A stretch of 64,000 nucleotides of DNA from Ypsolopha sequella (GCA_934047225.1 OW203987.1:1515501-1579500), one strand, 5' to 3'; positions 37,101 through 45,968 are shown, counted from the first letter of the stretch. The notes: generated by a model not told the origin, from the sequence alone. Numbers and translations: made by a program.

Positions 37101-40100
37101 TCGTAACGCGCCTGCGCCTGCGCTGCGCAGAAGGTCGGAGGTGCTCACCGTGAACGCTCCAAGGCGCTCGCGCAGCGCGCAGCGCGTACCGCAAGGTCAA
37201 TGAGGATCGATAGATCGTACAGGTTTAACCAATTTGGTAGCACGAGATGTGAGATTAATTAGTTTATTATATTAGATTTTAGTTTTACGGCAATCACACG
37301 AGTTCCTATTGCTCTCGAAAGCTTCCCTCATAGAGACAAAGGTGACAAGTAATCAGTTTACTTTGTACCATTTGGAATTTGGTGATTATTTGTAGAACCA
37401 AACTACAAAACAAATATCACATTTTTTATTTTCACATTTTTATTGTCCTTCATGATTATGCCACTCTCATAACAATTAATCAAATCTTTACCTTCATATT
37501 TATAGTTACCTACCATTTTTTGTAAACATCTAAGTAATCATTACCATTCTCGATTATGCTGATGTCAGTTATTTGGATCTCACTGAAGCGCAACTTGACA
37601 AACTCGAACGTCTTCAAAATTTTTGTATAAGATTTATTTTTGGTCTTCGCAAGTATGATCACGTTTCAGAATTTCGTTCTCAACTTAACTGGCTCCCTAT
37701 TCGTCAGCGCCGTGATACTCACATCCTGTCTCTATTATTTTCTGTGTTGCACAATCATGCAATTCCTTCCTACCTTAAGATTAATTTTCAATTTCTTCGT
37801 GATACTCATGGTTGTTCCTTACGTTCCTCTCACAATCTCCTATTGGCAACACCATCTCATTCATCGTCCTTCTTCACAAATTCCTTTTTAGTCCAAGCTG
37901 TTCGGTTGTGGAACGATCTTCCTTTGCTAATAAGGAGAGCTCCATCACTGCCTGTCTTCAGAAAATTAGTCAAGGGTTATTACTTGTCACTCTTACTCTT
38001 CTGCACCATATTTTGTATTCAGAGCTTTTATATTTCATTGTTTAAATGTATATTTGTAAAATGTATTTATTATCTTTGAAATAATTATTTATATATGTAG
38101 GTAGGTATATGTATGTATTAGTATGTATTTTTATTGATATAATTTGGCTTCTACTTTATATACCTTATTTTACATGTACACCGCCTCTTCAGCAATCTTA
38201 ATGTATTTTTTCCACCTGAAGGTTGTCTGGAAGAGATCGCTTTAAGCGATAAGACCGCCTATTTGTACTTACCCTTTGTACTCGTATTTTTAAGTTCAAT
38301 TAATTGTATTATTTTTCTTTTGTGGTGTGACAATAAAGCTATATTGTATTGTATTGTATTACCTTCATATTTATAGTTACTATTTTTGTAAATATCTAAG
38401 TAATCTTTACCTTCATATTTATAGTTACTATTTTTGTAAACATCTAAGTAATCTTTACCTTTATATTTATAGTTACTATTTTTGTAAACATCAAAGTAAT
38501 CTTTACCTTCATATTTATAGTTACTATTTTTGTAAACATCAAAGTAATCTTTACCTTCATATTTATAGTTACTATTTTTGTAAATATCTAAGTACTCTTT
38601 ACCTTTATATTTATAGTTACTATTTTTGTAAACATCTAAGTAATCTTTACCTTTATATTTATAGTTACTATTTTTGTAAACATCTAAGTAATCTTTACCT
38701 TTATATTTATAGTTACTATTTTTGTAAACATCTAAGTAATCTTTACCTTTATATTTATAGTTACTATTTTTTTAAACTTCTAAGTAATCTTTTTCTGAAT
38801 ATACGAGTACATTATGTCGGTCGTGACGTAAATCAAATATTATTTGGTGCTTGGTTTATTTCTGCAATTTGAGCTCAATCAAAGGTCGATAGGAATTTTA
38901 TAAGAACTCTTCCGACAATGTCACATCGTAGGAGTAAATATGCGATAAATTTGTTGATGATACCATAGCTAGAGTGTGTGTTTGTGACAGAGCAAGACCG
39001 AGTATGGCCAATGTTCAAACTATCCATATAAATCGAATGTAAGCGATATATTTATTTATCACTGAAACCCATAAATCAGCATCACCAACAATTGAACTAT
39101 TAAGTGTATGTGGGGCGGTATCTATTAAATATTATTTTCAAGGTGTCCTTCAGACAAGTGTAGAACTAAGTCGCCATGATTTGATAATCGACATTATATT
39201 GTCATCCGTACAAGACGACCAGACATTTTAAAAAGATACATCGAAAAATAGTTACAGAACGAAAAATTGTTATAGCAAGAAACCAATAGAGACAATAAAC
39301 AAATGACACATGACTGTTGAGATTCTATGCTTCCCACGAAGATGAAGAACCAAATGATGATGATGCTAAGCAGCAGGCAGCACTAGCTGGGACCTGTTTG
39401 TTCGGAGTTTTACCGTAACAAAGATAAGTGCATAAATGCATCAATCAGACTGCAGTTTGCAACTATTTGCCACCGAGTCAGTTCTATTAGCAAATTGCTC
39501 TAAACCTGCTCTTCGGTGTTCTTCCTACATTAGACCTGGTGTAACCTATCTATCTTCATAATCAAAGCACCACGCCGGACCAGTAATAAACCTTCAGGAT
39601 TCAGGTGATATTGCTGCCTGTGACGACACGTGGACATGTACACTACACGAATTCATGCATTTGATGACGTCAGAGAAAAACTATAGAGATTTACTCCACC
39701 GTAGCAAATGGCAGTAGCGAGGCTCTCTATATTTAATTCTATTCATGACACTATTCGTGACGCTGACATGATATTTTAGATAACAGCGGTGACTATCAAC
39801 ATTTTTAAATTGGTTAATTTCAGAATTGGCAGCTAAATATACATAATAGAGGGGCAGCTCTTGAATTCACCAGGGAGGTTTTTGGACAGTCCATAATATC
39901 TGTTTTTACATTAGAATAACATTATGATGATATCTACGGTTTGTATTTATTATAATTTTACTAAGTATCTGCATTTACGTAAAAAGCAAGTTCTTGTGCT
40001 CCCATATCATGCTGGTAAAAGGTGTTTAACTGTTTAGTAAACATATCTTTACACATCTTGTGTAGGCATGTTTTGACGATTGTTTCAGTAATGTCCGTTA

Positions 40101-43100
40101 TAATCGTTTTGTGGTCGACCAGTTATTTACTCACGTCATCATCTGCAGACAGTTTTATATTCTGGTAAGTGTCGCGTATACGGTTCACCCTTTTCTCTTC
40201 CTGGTTCCTCCCACTAGAATTCTAATTCCACGATCGAGATACAAAGTCACGGTTGAAACGCTTGGCGTGACAGCCAAGGCACAGTATACAGTGGCCAAGG
40301 CGAAGGGCATTGGGCTGCGGCCAGTCACATCATCGCTTACACAATCAATATTTGCTAGTTCTGATCAGCAGACGGTAGTCTAGCCAGGGGAGGTCTGATG
40401 TTATTTGACATATTTACATATACATACTCTTACTACTTTGCTGCACTATTATACTCGTACCTTTAAGAAATTTCTAAAACATACTTGTTTCACAATTGAT
40501 AAATTTGTGTTGAAAATCGCTTGTCATCGTAACGAACCAGATATTTTTACATGATGAATAAATGCACTTGCACACGTTTCACAGTTTATAAGCTAATTTT
40601 AACCCGACCGGTTTCGGCTTTACACCATCATCAAGGGTTTAGTTAAACTATGTACTTGGAAGTTATGAGTAGTTTAACTAACTTTCTAGTAGTTTAACTA
40701 AATCCTTGATGATGGTGTATGAGTAGTTTAACTAACTTCCAAGTAGTTTAACTAAATCCTTGATGATGGTGTAAAGCCAAAACCGGTCGGGTTAAAATTA
40801 GCTTATAAACTGTGAAACGTGTGCAAGTGCATTTATTCATCATATTGTTATCCAAGTTTCACCAAGTACCGACAATCGCAAGTATTAATCATGCCATATT
40901 TTTAGCTATGTAAACAAATAAACGATTTCATTTTAATTTTGAATACTCTGACACACTTAACCAAAATGTATTTTTGCCGCGTGATTTGTTTTATCACCAT
41001 CTATTCCCGACTCGATTACGATCGTAGGAAAAACACGAGCCATAATCTACATATACTCGTAGTTCTGTTCGATTTACAATACCGCTTTCGACGCAGAACC
41101 CTAAATAAACAAAACAATTAGCTTGCAGGTTCTATTTTTAAGACTCCACCGGTCGGCCATGGAGGTTGCCTTGACGCTCACGAATCAAGTGGCGAGGTCA
41201 CAATACAACACCCTTCCGTGATTTACTACCTCAGTACCGTATTGTTCAGCTTTCGTAAATGGTGGTAGTGATTGTAATAAAGTATATATCATAATATGCC
41301 ACCTTTCTCTCCTATTGAACAGTTGGTCCAATAAAGCGCTATTGCGAGATCCTAAAGCATTAGAACTCTACATAGCTCTACCAGATCTAGAAGTTCTTCT
41401 AAATTACTATTTTTAATTAGTTCCTTACCTACGGATTTCGGTACAGTTACACGGGAATCGAGCATAACTTATATTTCGGTAGTGTTAATTTTTATTTTAT
41501 TTATTATTTTCCACATTTGTCTGACCGAGATCCTATTGCACGTCGCTGGTGGCCAGTCGGTTATTATGGCGCCCTCCGCTTAAAATATATACTTTTTTAA
41601 TGAGTATGTGCGGTTTCTAATTTTCGATGTTTTTGAAGTCAGAACGATGATAATTATTTCCCTAATCGATACAAACCAGCTGGAAAAAGGTTCAGAGCCA
41701 ATCCGATTACAACCAAATGTGCCTTAGGCTAGATCTATAGCTTGCTTAACAGCCTTACTGCAGCTCAAATATGGCTCCAAATGGGCACAATTTTATGTAG
41801 ACTTCGGCTTCTTTGCTTCTGCTCAATAAAGGCATCCTTCTCTACACCGAAAAATAATCTTGGTACCATGTTGTTAGGTCTCAGAGTAGAATCAGTACAT
41901 AATAAAACCCGAATCGGACGGTTCACGGATCACCGCAGATGAATCAAGCAGAAAACTCTGCGCGGGAATGCGGTCCACGGTCTAGCGGGGCGAAATTATA
42001 CGTTTGTATATTTTGGCTTTTACCGGCCAAAACAGATTTTATGATGAACTAGTTTAGCCTAGGCCAAAGTGGTTTTGAGCTGTCATAAAAAAATAACCAC
42101 GAAGATTATTTGTGGCGGTCGCGCCACTACCGGCTCTCTTCTGTGCTGCAGGACTTCCGAAAAAGTAGTTTAGCCTAGGCCAAACTAGGTTGTCCTAAAA
42201 TCGGGTATGGCCGGTAACATATATACACGACTCTTATGTTATAAATGCTGCATTCCAATACAAGACTGCTTCATACACCGATATGCTTCTACTATAGACC
42301 TTTGAGTTACAAAATAAGTTGAATATTACTCCAGTGTGCCTGTTAGGTCACACTTACACAGTCTCAAGTCGCATAAGAGAATATAATAATAAACTAATAA
42401 AATTAACACACTTACCAAATAATTTAGGTTGTACATTAGGCTATATTGCGAGGTTGGAAGGCAGAGTTTCGTTTGAACACATATGGTGACGTTCCGTTCC
42501 GGTGTCCGACTGTCTGTGCACTTCACTCATTTACCTGAAACAACGAATAAAGTCTTAATTCTCATCACGGCTAAAACAATATTAAAACAATCGATTGCAG
42601 TCCAGATCTTGGGTCGGAACCATCTACTATATATCTATTCTACATAACCTACTCTGGCCAACCGGTTTCGCTAAGTAGCATTATCAAGAGCTTTAAGCTG
42701 TAAGATGGATCCGAGCCACGACCTGGATTACAATCTTGAAAATTTAATTTGATATTCAATCAACAGTGTAATACTATTTATTGTTTATATTTTTATAGGT
42801 TATCGATTATTTTGTATATTTTGTAAATATAATATTTATAACACATGAACTTATGTATGCTTAACGGCGGAGCATACAGCACACGCAACATACTCTGAAT
42901 ATCTACCCACCTATGGCTCAGCAGTAAATCATATTCTATTCTAATCTATTTATTGTTATAATTAAAAGGGTAAATGATGTTAACTTTGCTTGGTGTAAAC
43001 TATGTCGTTAATAAAATAACAAGATGGAAAGAGTGTAAAATAACTATAGATTCCGCTACTTGTACAACATGGTAATGTCTAACTCGAAGTTTTCGCCTAT

Positions 43101-45968
43101 AAGTTCCTTAGATCTTCGCACTTGCTCTGCGTCTGCGACAGTCAGGTGATATTTTATTCACTTTGATGTTGAAGACGTTTTTTTTTTAAATTCACCTGGC
43201 TTTAATCAGTTTAATCTAACCATATTTTTATTCTAACCATAGTTTATACCAAGCAAAGTTAACATCATTTACCCTTTTAATTATAACAATATATAGAATA
43301 GGATATAATATAATTTATTGCTGAGCCTAAGACAAACAGGCCAACGAACCAACCAATAATCGCTTCTATAAAAAGCTAATAAAGTCCTTGCGATTGGCCT
43401 TTTTGTGTTGGACTGGTAGTCACATTTTTTGCTAGCCTATGCCATGCTCTTAATACTTAATTAAATGGAAGTTTTCTTTGAAGGTAATAACCCGCAACGC
43501 TACGGGGATAAGGGGCGTCCTGCACGCCACGCTGGTAGCGTTCGACAAGCAGTGGAACCTGGCCCTTAGCGATGTGCTAGAGATATGGAAACGGAAGGCG
43601 GTCAAGAAGCGGAAGATACCGCCCGCTTTAGGTAACCATTGCTTCTGTATACAAGGTGACATTAATGGGTATAGCCAAATGGTCGATCAACAATATACAA
43701 CTGTTGGTCGAGGAGCTAAATAACTAATATGAAGACACGGTAACTGCTCAGTATCAACGACCTTTTTAGTGAAATTAGTAATTTTTTTTTTGTTTCCTAC
43801 AAACGCAGCCCCGAGTCTATTACTATGGGAGGTCAACATTTTATTTTGCGAAATTAGCAAAGATGTTATCGATCCGCGATATTGATTACTTACCAAGCCT
43901 CTAGTATGAATAAATTAATGTCATCTCGTATATACTGGACAACCAGGCCCTGGGAGTGACCGGGGTAGGCAGCTGCTCCACTTACAGGTATGATTGTTTG
44001 TTTGTGCGAGATGTGATGATGCATACCGAAGAAAAATAGTTATTTGTTATGCAAGGCTGGAAAGTTAATTTTTGGCGCGAGTACCTTGTATTGAAACCTG
44101 AGCAAGCGAAGGATTCTAGGATTGAACCGCGAGCGTAGCGAGGGTTTCAAAGGTACGAGACGCTAAATAACTTTGCTGCCGATCGAAACACACAACTTTT
44201 CACCTCACTAAAGGGAGGAAAATGTTAGGTGCAATAAAATATATATCGTTTGCGTATTTTTCGCGCGATTTTTGTGGAAGTAAACTCAACTCGGCATTAT
44301 GTACCGCTTGCACTAATTCTGCAGGTGTTAAATTTATATCTTCGTCGCTGCTAGCCTCGTTAATATTTTATGATTTTTTTAAATTTTATGAAAAAACAAA
44401 CCAAAATAAAGGTAGGAAAGTGAATTGAATAAAGAGTAGGAAACGGAAATTTTAAAGTTTTTGTTTTAATAAAATTTTCTTGCTGGCCAGTGCGATTATT
44501 CTTTAAATGAGGCTGGCGCATGACATGAAATAAGTATTTGCATTTCAGTGAACTAGCTGCAGAGAATATAAACTATTACGGAACCAATGAGGTTCTATAT
44601 ATATGTAATATTAGCGTACGAAACCTTTATTGAATAAAAATATACGAATTTTAAAAAACACTTTCCACGCTAGCGGATAAAGTGCGCTTTTCCACACAGA
44701 TTTCTAATGATAAACAGAACCTTTCCGAGCTTGTGAGGAGAAAAAATATTTTTTTCGTAGTAGTCATCATTACCAAACAACTTAAACATTAAACCCATGG
44801 CCATTTCTTAATGTTAAGTAATTTCCTAAAAGCCCATTATCTCAAAAGAGCTATCCACTGTACGTTCATCGTCACCTAGGCGCACATAACGGTTGAGGTT
44901 ACCGCGGTGACCTTCAGTGCAGATACCTAGTGCATTAGTGCTTTTTAGGCAACCGCGTGTTCTGGTGCCAGGTCAAGGCGATTGTTGGCCACGTAATGTT
45001 TGGTTTTGGATGACCTGTACTATGTGTTTGTATGAGCGTTGATCCTTTAATGTACGTGTATGACTTCTAAAATGTGACAGCACCATCGTGCAGTTGCACT
45101 TGTTGTGTTTCTTACCCATTATGGTTTTAATTTACGATTTTCTGGGGGAGTAGCTACAAGCAGTTGCTGGTATCAGGCATTCGTCCGTTACCGATTTTTC
45201 AGATGTCCCCGGACAGACTGATTAACGTCTCGCCTGCTTTCACTCTCCGACTCTCTGGCTGAGCTCCCACATCCTAGGTCTCATTCACGTTCTCCATCTG
45301 CCGCGGTGGTGCTGGCCAAGCATAAGACTTTTGTATGTAAAAAAACACAAGTCTTACAAGTTCACAAATACATCCCTTTGTAACATTTATTTCAGATGTG
45401 TATTTCAAATGGGCATTTAAGCAGGTATCATAAAGTTAACAGGGGATCTAAAAAGGCCGACTTGGGTGAATCATAAAATGATTTGAAAGTGGGATAGAGT
45501 CAGAGTTCTTTCACGCGTGCAAAAGAGACAGCATTAGAACAGAATCATAACATGATTCATCCAAAGTGGCGTTTTTAGAGGACCAGATCCTCTTGTTCGA
45601 CTCTGCGCAAAAACCAATTTCTATTTAACTTAAGGGGTATTATGATAACTCACATGACCTTTCAAAAGTGACGTCATCAATTACCCTGACGTCCTAGCAC
45701 GAGGACGGAATTAAAACAAAGTTTGATGTCGCAGAATAGTTCAAATTCCGTAACCCTACCAAAACGGGATGTCTCATTCACGCTACAAATGTCTTCCTTC
45801 CTTTTCGTAGGTACCCCGGTACCCAAAGGCTCAGCAGCGGCCATTTCCCCGGTGGCGGTGGTGACGGAGACACCACTAGGCGGTGGCGTCTGGGAGTGCA
45901 CGAGACACCTGCCACAGATGATGGTGCGAGGGGAGCATGTCGTGCTCATCAACATCGTCGAGCGATGA
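9874..45968 (+). CDS. Lsm11: U7 snRNA-associated Sm-like protein LSm11 (complete, 4 exons, 239 aa)
   Basis: Joined exons 9874-10168, 21073-21191, 43484-43631 and 45811-45968 give 720 nt (239 codons plus stop), with matching phases at all three junctions. Known role: with LSm10, LSm11 replaces SmD1/SmD2 in the U7 snRNP ring that directs 3'-end cleavage of replication-dependent histone pre-mRNAs in the nucleus; its N-terminus binds FLASH. Seen: an acidic/Ser-rich start, then FDPVKALYSSKTKVPVKNAP (residues 23-42), which matches the conserved N-terminal LSm11 block. The Sm1 half spans exons 2-3 (PLAALKDCVDQRIRIK, then GIRGVLHATLVAFDKQWNLA), with a basic linker after it. The Sm2 half in exon 4 ends MMVRGEHVVLINIVER. 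It is shorter than human LSM11, mainly in the linker between Sm1 and Sm2. Introns of about 10.9, 22.3 and 2.2 kb make the gene 98% intron. Confidence 0.93.
11590..11852. mobile_element. hAT-type MITE with long inverted arms and an 8-bp target duplication
   Basis: A near-perfect foldback: the left arm starts CAGTGGCGTGCACAGAACTT and the right arm ends in its complement, AAGTTCTGTGCACGCCACTG. The dyad centre is GGGTAGACATTGTCTACCC near 11717-11735. It is flanked by identical 8-bp copies of ATAAATAC (11582-11589 and 11853-11860). Known: hAT elements make 8-bp duplications and often have CAGTG/CAGGG termini. No transposase. Confidence 0.88.
12712..12863 (+). repeat. 31-bp minisatellite, about 5 copies
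   Basis: Units start at 12712, 12743, 12774, 12805 and 12836 with period 31 bp. Each reads roughly AAGTTTATTAGCATCCCATA followed by a TCCCATATAT tail; the last unit is shortened. Confidence 0.8.
13085..13258 (+). mobile_element. GGGTTCCGTA repeat family, deleted copy
   Basis: Starts TAGGGTTCCATACCCAAGGG, continues with a CTGTCCGTCTGTCTGTCAT tract, and ends with ACGAAACCCTTTGTGCCGAG and TCGCACTTGGGC. The interior is much shorter than in the 28838 copy. Confidence 0.6.
15936..16360 (-). mobile_element. Probable LINE 3' UTR fragment
   Basis: On the minus strand this ends in TTTGAATTTGAATTTGAA, a tail often seen on lepidopteran CR1-type LINEs. Upstream lies GC-richer sequence (16140-16250) with a run of CCGG words. 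No reverse-transcriptase residues are readable, so the assignment rests on the tail. Confidence 0.4.
16993..17040 (-). mobile_element. GGGTTCCGTA repeat family, solo terminal fragment
   Basis: Reads AAAAAACCCGGCCAAGCGCG, the complement of the family's CCGGTTTTTT end, then AGGGGTCCGTATAC. Only the terminus remains. Confidence 0.5.
17085..17444. mobile_element. Foldback MITE flanked by TTAA
   Basis: Arms share CAGTCGTTCGGTACAAAG (left, about 17108; right as complement, about 17415) and GGCAATTCACGCCA (about 17156, complement near 17340). The terminal words are GGTGAAAC and GTTTAACC, each next to TTAA (17085-17088 and 17441-17444). TTAA duplications are typical of piggyBac-type insertions, but the terminal bases do not match canonical piggyBac ends, so the superfamily is open. 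Confidence 0.65.
17522..17818 (+). mobile_element. GGGTTCCGTA repeat family, compact complete copy (about 297 bp)
   Basis: The best small example of the family. The left end is TTTTAGGGTTCCGTACCCAA; the body carries CCGTCTGTCTGTCCGTCTGT; the right end has TACGGAACCCTTCGTGCGCG and then GACTCGCGCTTGGCCGG with a T run. The short TACGGAACCC near the right end is the complement of the start, so the element has subterminal inverted ends. Confidence 0.75.
17818..18160 (-). mobile_element. GGGTTCCGTA repeat family, inverted copy abutting the previous one
   Basis: Ends on the right with GCGAAACCCTAAAAAC, preceded by ACATAAGGACGGACGGACAG, the complement of the family start. Its left part (ACGTAACAAAAATGG) matches the interior of the 28838 copy in reverse. 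It lies tail-to-tail against the 17522 copy. Confidence 0.6.
19059..20071 (+). repeat. Diverged direct duplication, about 0.35 kb units about 0.7 kb apart
   Basis: 19059-19398 and 19762-20071 share ordered landmarks: TTAAAAGTGTGTTTGTGGCC against TTAAAAGTGCGTATGGCCGG, ACAGATTTCGCCC against ACCGATTTCGCCC, GCTTTTGTGCCATTG against GTTTTTGTGCCACTG, and AACATTTCCTTTGAAGATC against AACATTTCCAGAAGATC. The divergence is considerable, so the duplication is old. Neither unit has a convincing ORF. Confidence 0.65.
20150..20345 (+). promoter_or_regulatory. CpG-rich island with a YY1-like motif inside Lsm11 intron 1
   Basis: A sharply GC/CpG-rich block in AT-rich surroundings, 0.7-0.9 kb upstream of Lsm11 exon 2. 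It contains AAACATGGCGGGC, which fits the YY1/pho motif AANATGGCGGC often found just downstream of transcription starts. A short ORF starting ATGGCGATGGCGTGGCG runs about 47 codons but is Arg/Pro/Ala-rich and probably non-coding. It could be an alternative promoter or a non-coding first exon. Confidence 0.4.
21073..21191 (+). CDS. Lsm11: Lsm11 exon 2: first part of the Sm1 motif
   Basis: Acceptor TTATTTCAG|GTC and donor ATTAAG|GTAACT; 119 nt = 2 + 39 codons, completing the split Gly codon from exon 1. It encodes a basic PRREKKAKNVLTRLE segment and then the first helix/strand of the Sm fold, GPLAALKDCVDQRIRIK. The NVLTR...PL.EL..C motif is a recognisable LSm11 signature. Upstream in-frame codons (including an ATG at 21012) belong to the intron. 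Confidence 0.92.
26839..27582 (+). mobile_element. GGGTTCCGTA repeat family, long subfamily copy
   Basis: Starts TTTTTAGGGTTCTGTAGTCA, followed by CGTCCGTCTGTCTGTCTGTC and AGAAAGCTGTAATTTGGCAT. It ends CCGCATATTGTGACGGGCAA, ACACGCACTTAGCCGG and a T run. It shares its subfamily interior with 59346-60042. The 108-codon frame at 27307 lies inside and is not a host gene. Confidence 0.7.
28838..29478 (+). mobile_element. GGGTTCCGTA repeat family, long copy
   Basis: Starts ACGGTTCCGTACCCAAAGGG, followed by CCGTCTGTCCGTCCGTATGT. It ends GTACGGAACCCTAAAAGAGC, CCCGACTCGCACTTGCCCGG and a T run. A G homopolymer lies about 80 bp upstream (28741-28760). Confidence 0.7.
29611..30333. repeat. 93-bp minisatellite, 8 almost identical copies, open on both strands
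   Basis: Units start at 29611, 29704, 29797, 29890, 29983, 30076, 30169 and 30262; the last is partial. Only a single C/T difference near the unit end (GGCCCTCTGAC against GGCCTTCTGAC) is evident, so the expansion is recent or homogenised. The period is 31 codons, so frames stay open: 247 codons on plus (29603-30346) and 272 on minus (29587-30405). The minus frame repeats MNIPPRTVNRIQSVLLSMQL plus MLSEGLLQSDK. No splice sites or homology support a gene. Confidence 0.92.
30424..30712 (+). repeat. 18-bp minisatellite, about 16 copies
   Basis: Unit ATTTTAGTTAGATGTTAA with point variants (GTTCAA, GTGCAA, GTTATA). It starts only about 90 bp after the end of the 93-bp array. Frames are closed by TAG/TAA in every unit. 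Confidence 0.9.
32184..33002. repeat. 21-bp minisatellite, 39 copies with no indels, open on both strands
   Basis: The unit TTTGATAGAGTGACTGTTCTG is repeated 39 times over 819 bp with substitutions only. On plus it reads FDRVTVL (32133-33020, 295 codons); on minus it reads IKQNSHS (275 codons). Variant units recur in order, which shows block duplication. Opposite frames of this purity indicate a satellite rather than a gene. Confidence 0.93.
33306..33440 (-). mobile_element. 5'-truncated RTE-type LINE, 3' end with ATGG-rich tail
   Basis: The minus strand reads QDDRREWQSPGKAYVQQWTN, a stop, then GATGGATGGATGG. That is the C-terminal end and tail of an RTE-type LINE. It is almost the same sequence as 7769-7893. 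It lies about 0.3 kb after the 21-bp array. Confidence 0.7.
37488..37545 (+). repeat. Left-hand orphan unit of the 48-bp minisatellite
   Basis: TTACCTTCATATTTATAGTT followed by a TGTAAACATCTAAGTAATC part, about 53 bp with a small insertion. It is the same unit as the array at 38359-38790, from which it is separated by the LINE. It ends in a second TTACC at 37541-37545. Confidence 0.75.
37546..38358 (+). mobile_element. 5'-truncated CR1/Jockey-type LINE with reverse-transcriptase C-terminus
   Basis: From about 37549 it encodes ILDYADVSYLDLTEAQLDKL and onward through a LERLQN...FIFGLRKYDHVSEF...LNWLPIRQRRD motif series to a stop at 38077-38079. That is the region after the polymerase domain of non-LTR elements. 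A 3' UTR follows, with an AATAAA at 38331-38336 and a TATTG-repeat tail (to 38358). The 5' end is truncated at 37546. It is inserted in the 48-bp array, with ATTACC at the left junction and ATTACC overlapping the right, consistent with a short target duplication. Confidence 0.8.
38359..38790 (+). repeat. 48-bp minisatellite, 9 copies
   Basis: Units start at 38359, 38407 and every 48 bp after. The consensus is TTACCTTCATATTTATAGTT then ACTATTTTTGTAAACATCTA then AGTAATCT. The period of 16 codons keeps the plus frame open (a Tyr-rich YSYYFCKHLSNLYL repeat), but that frame starts inside the LINE tail and is not a gene. Confidence 0.9.
40551..40843. mobile_element. Foldback MITE with about 90-bp inverted arms
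   Basis: The left arm starts ATGATGAATAAATGCACTTG and runs through CCCGACCGGTTTCGGCTTTA to ATCATCAAGG. The right arm is its complement with about one mismatch. The interior has two copies of AGTAGTTTAACTAA-type sequence. No ORF. The target duplication is not clear. Confidence 0.85.
42915..43327. mobile_element. Foldback element with 90-bp inverted arms
   Basis: The left arm (42915-43004) contains AAAAGGGTAAATGATGTTAA and CTTTGCTTGGTGTAAAC. The right arm (43238-43327) contains the complement, TTAACATCATTTACCCTTTT. The spacer is about 230 bp. It ends about 160 bp before Lsm11 exon 3. No coding capacity. Confidence 0.8.
43484..43631 (+). CDS. Lsm11: Lsm11 exon 3: core of the Sm1 motif and basic linker
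   Basis: Acceptor TTTCTTTGAAG|GTA and donor TTAG|GTAACC; 148 nt = 49 codons plus 1 nt. It encodes VITRNATGIRGVLHATLVAF then DKQWNLALSDV, the most diagnostic part of the protein (Gly, then AFD, then WN.AL.DV of Sm1, where SmD-type proteins have a conserved Asp/Asn pair). A basic tail KRKAVKKRK follows. The ATG at 43478 lies before the acceptor and is not a start. Confidence 0.94.
43632..45810 (+). other. Lsm11 intron 3 (2.2 kb)
   Basis: GTAACC...TTTTCGTAG intron in phase 1. It contains a GAGCGTAGCGAG-bearing repeat patch near 44090-44160 and an imperfect foldback at 45438-45600. Otherwise nothing recognisable. Confidence 0.75.
45438..45600. mobile_element. Imperfect foldback (MITE-like)
   Basis: The left side has GGATCTAAAAAGGCCGACTT and GGGTGAATCAT; the right side has ATGATTCATCC and AAGTGGCGTTTTTAGAG, an inverted match with one small indel. 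It lies about 0.2 kb upstream of Lsm11 exon 4. Confidence 0.5.
45811..45968 (+). CDS. Lsm11: Lsm11 exon 4: linker end and Sm2 motif, stop codon
   Basis: Acceptor CTTTTCGTAG|GTACC; 158 nt = 2 + 52 codons including the TGA at 45966-45968. A Gly/Pro/Ala/Val linker is followed by HLPQMMVRGEHVVLINIVER, the Sm2 motif (RG followed by hydrophobic strands) at the extreme C-terminus, as in other LSm11 proteins. The residues just before the acceptor are open but intronic. Confidence 0.93.

Larger units (their letters stand above)
21192..43483 (+). other. Lsm11 intron 2 (22.3 kb) with minisatellite cluster
   Basis: GTAACT...TTTGAAG intron in phase 0. From 21.2 to 26.0 kb nothing is recognised. It then holds GGGTTCCGTA copies (26839, 28838), CpG-rich patches (26090-26225, 28450-28565, 37100-37200), tandem arrays of 93, 18, 21 and 48 bp (29611-38790), an RTE tail (33306), a LINE (37546) and two foldbacks (40551, 42915). 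No other gene is supported. Confidence 0.8.

Noticed and set aside
37573..38079. 168-codon frame as a host gene
   Set aside because: Its motifs are those of a non-LTR retrotransposon reverse-transcriptase C-terminus, with a 3' UTR and TATTG tail.
29611..38790. CRISPR-like array
   Set aside because: The units are contiguous tandem repeats without unique spacers, in a eukaryotic intron.
38327..38872. 181-codon Tyr/Ser-rich frame
   Set aside because: It begins in the LINE tail and runs through the 48-bp minisatellite, so it is repeat-derived.
43478..43723. 81-codon frame starting at the ATG at 43478
   Set aside because: The ATG lies before the splice acceptor and the frame continues past the donor; the real coding part is 43484-43631.
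45677..45955. 92-codon minus frame over Lsm11 exon 4
   Set aside because: Complement of a GC-rich coding exon; the plus strand carries the conserved Sm2 motif.
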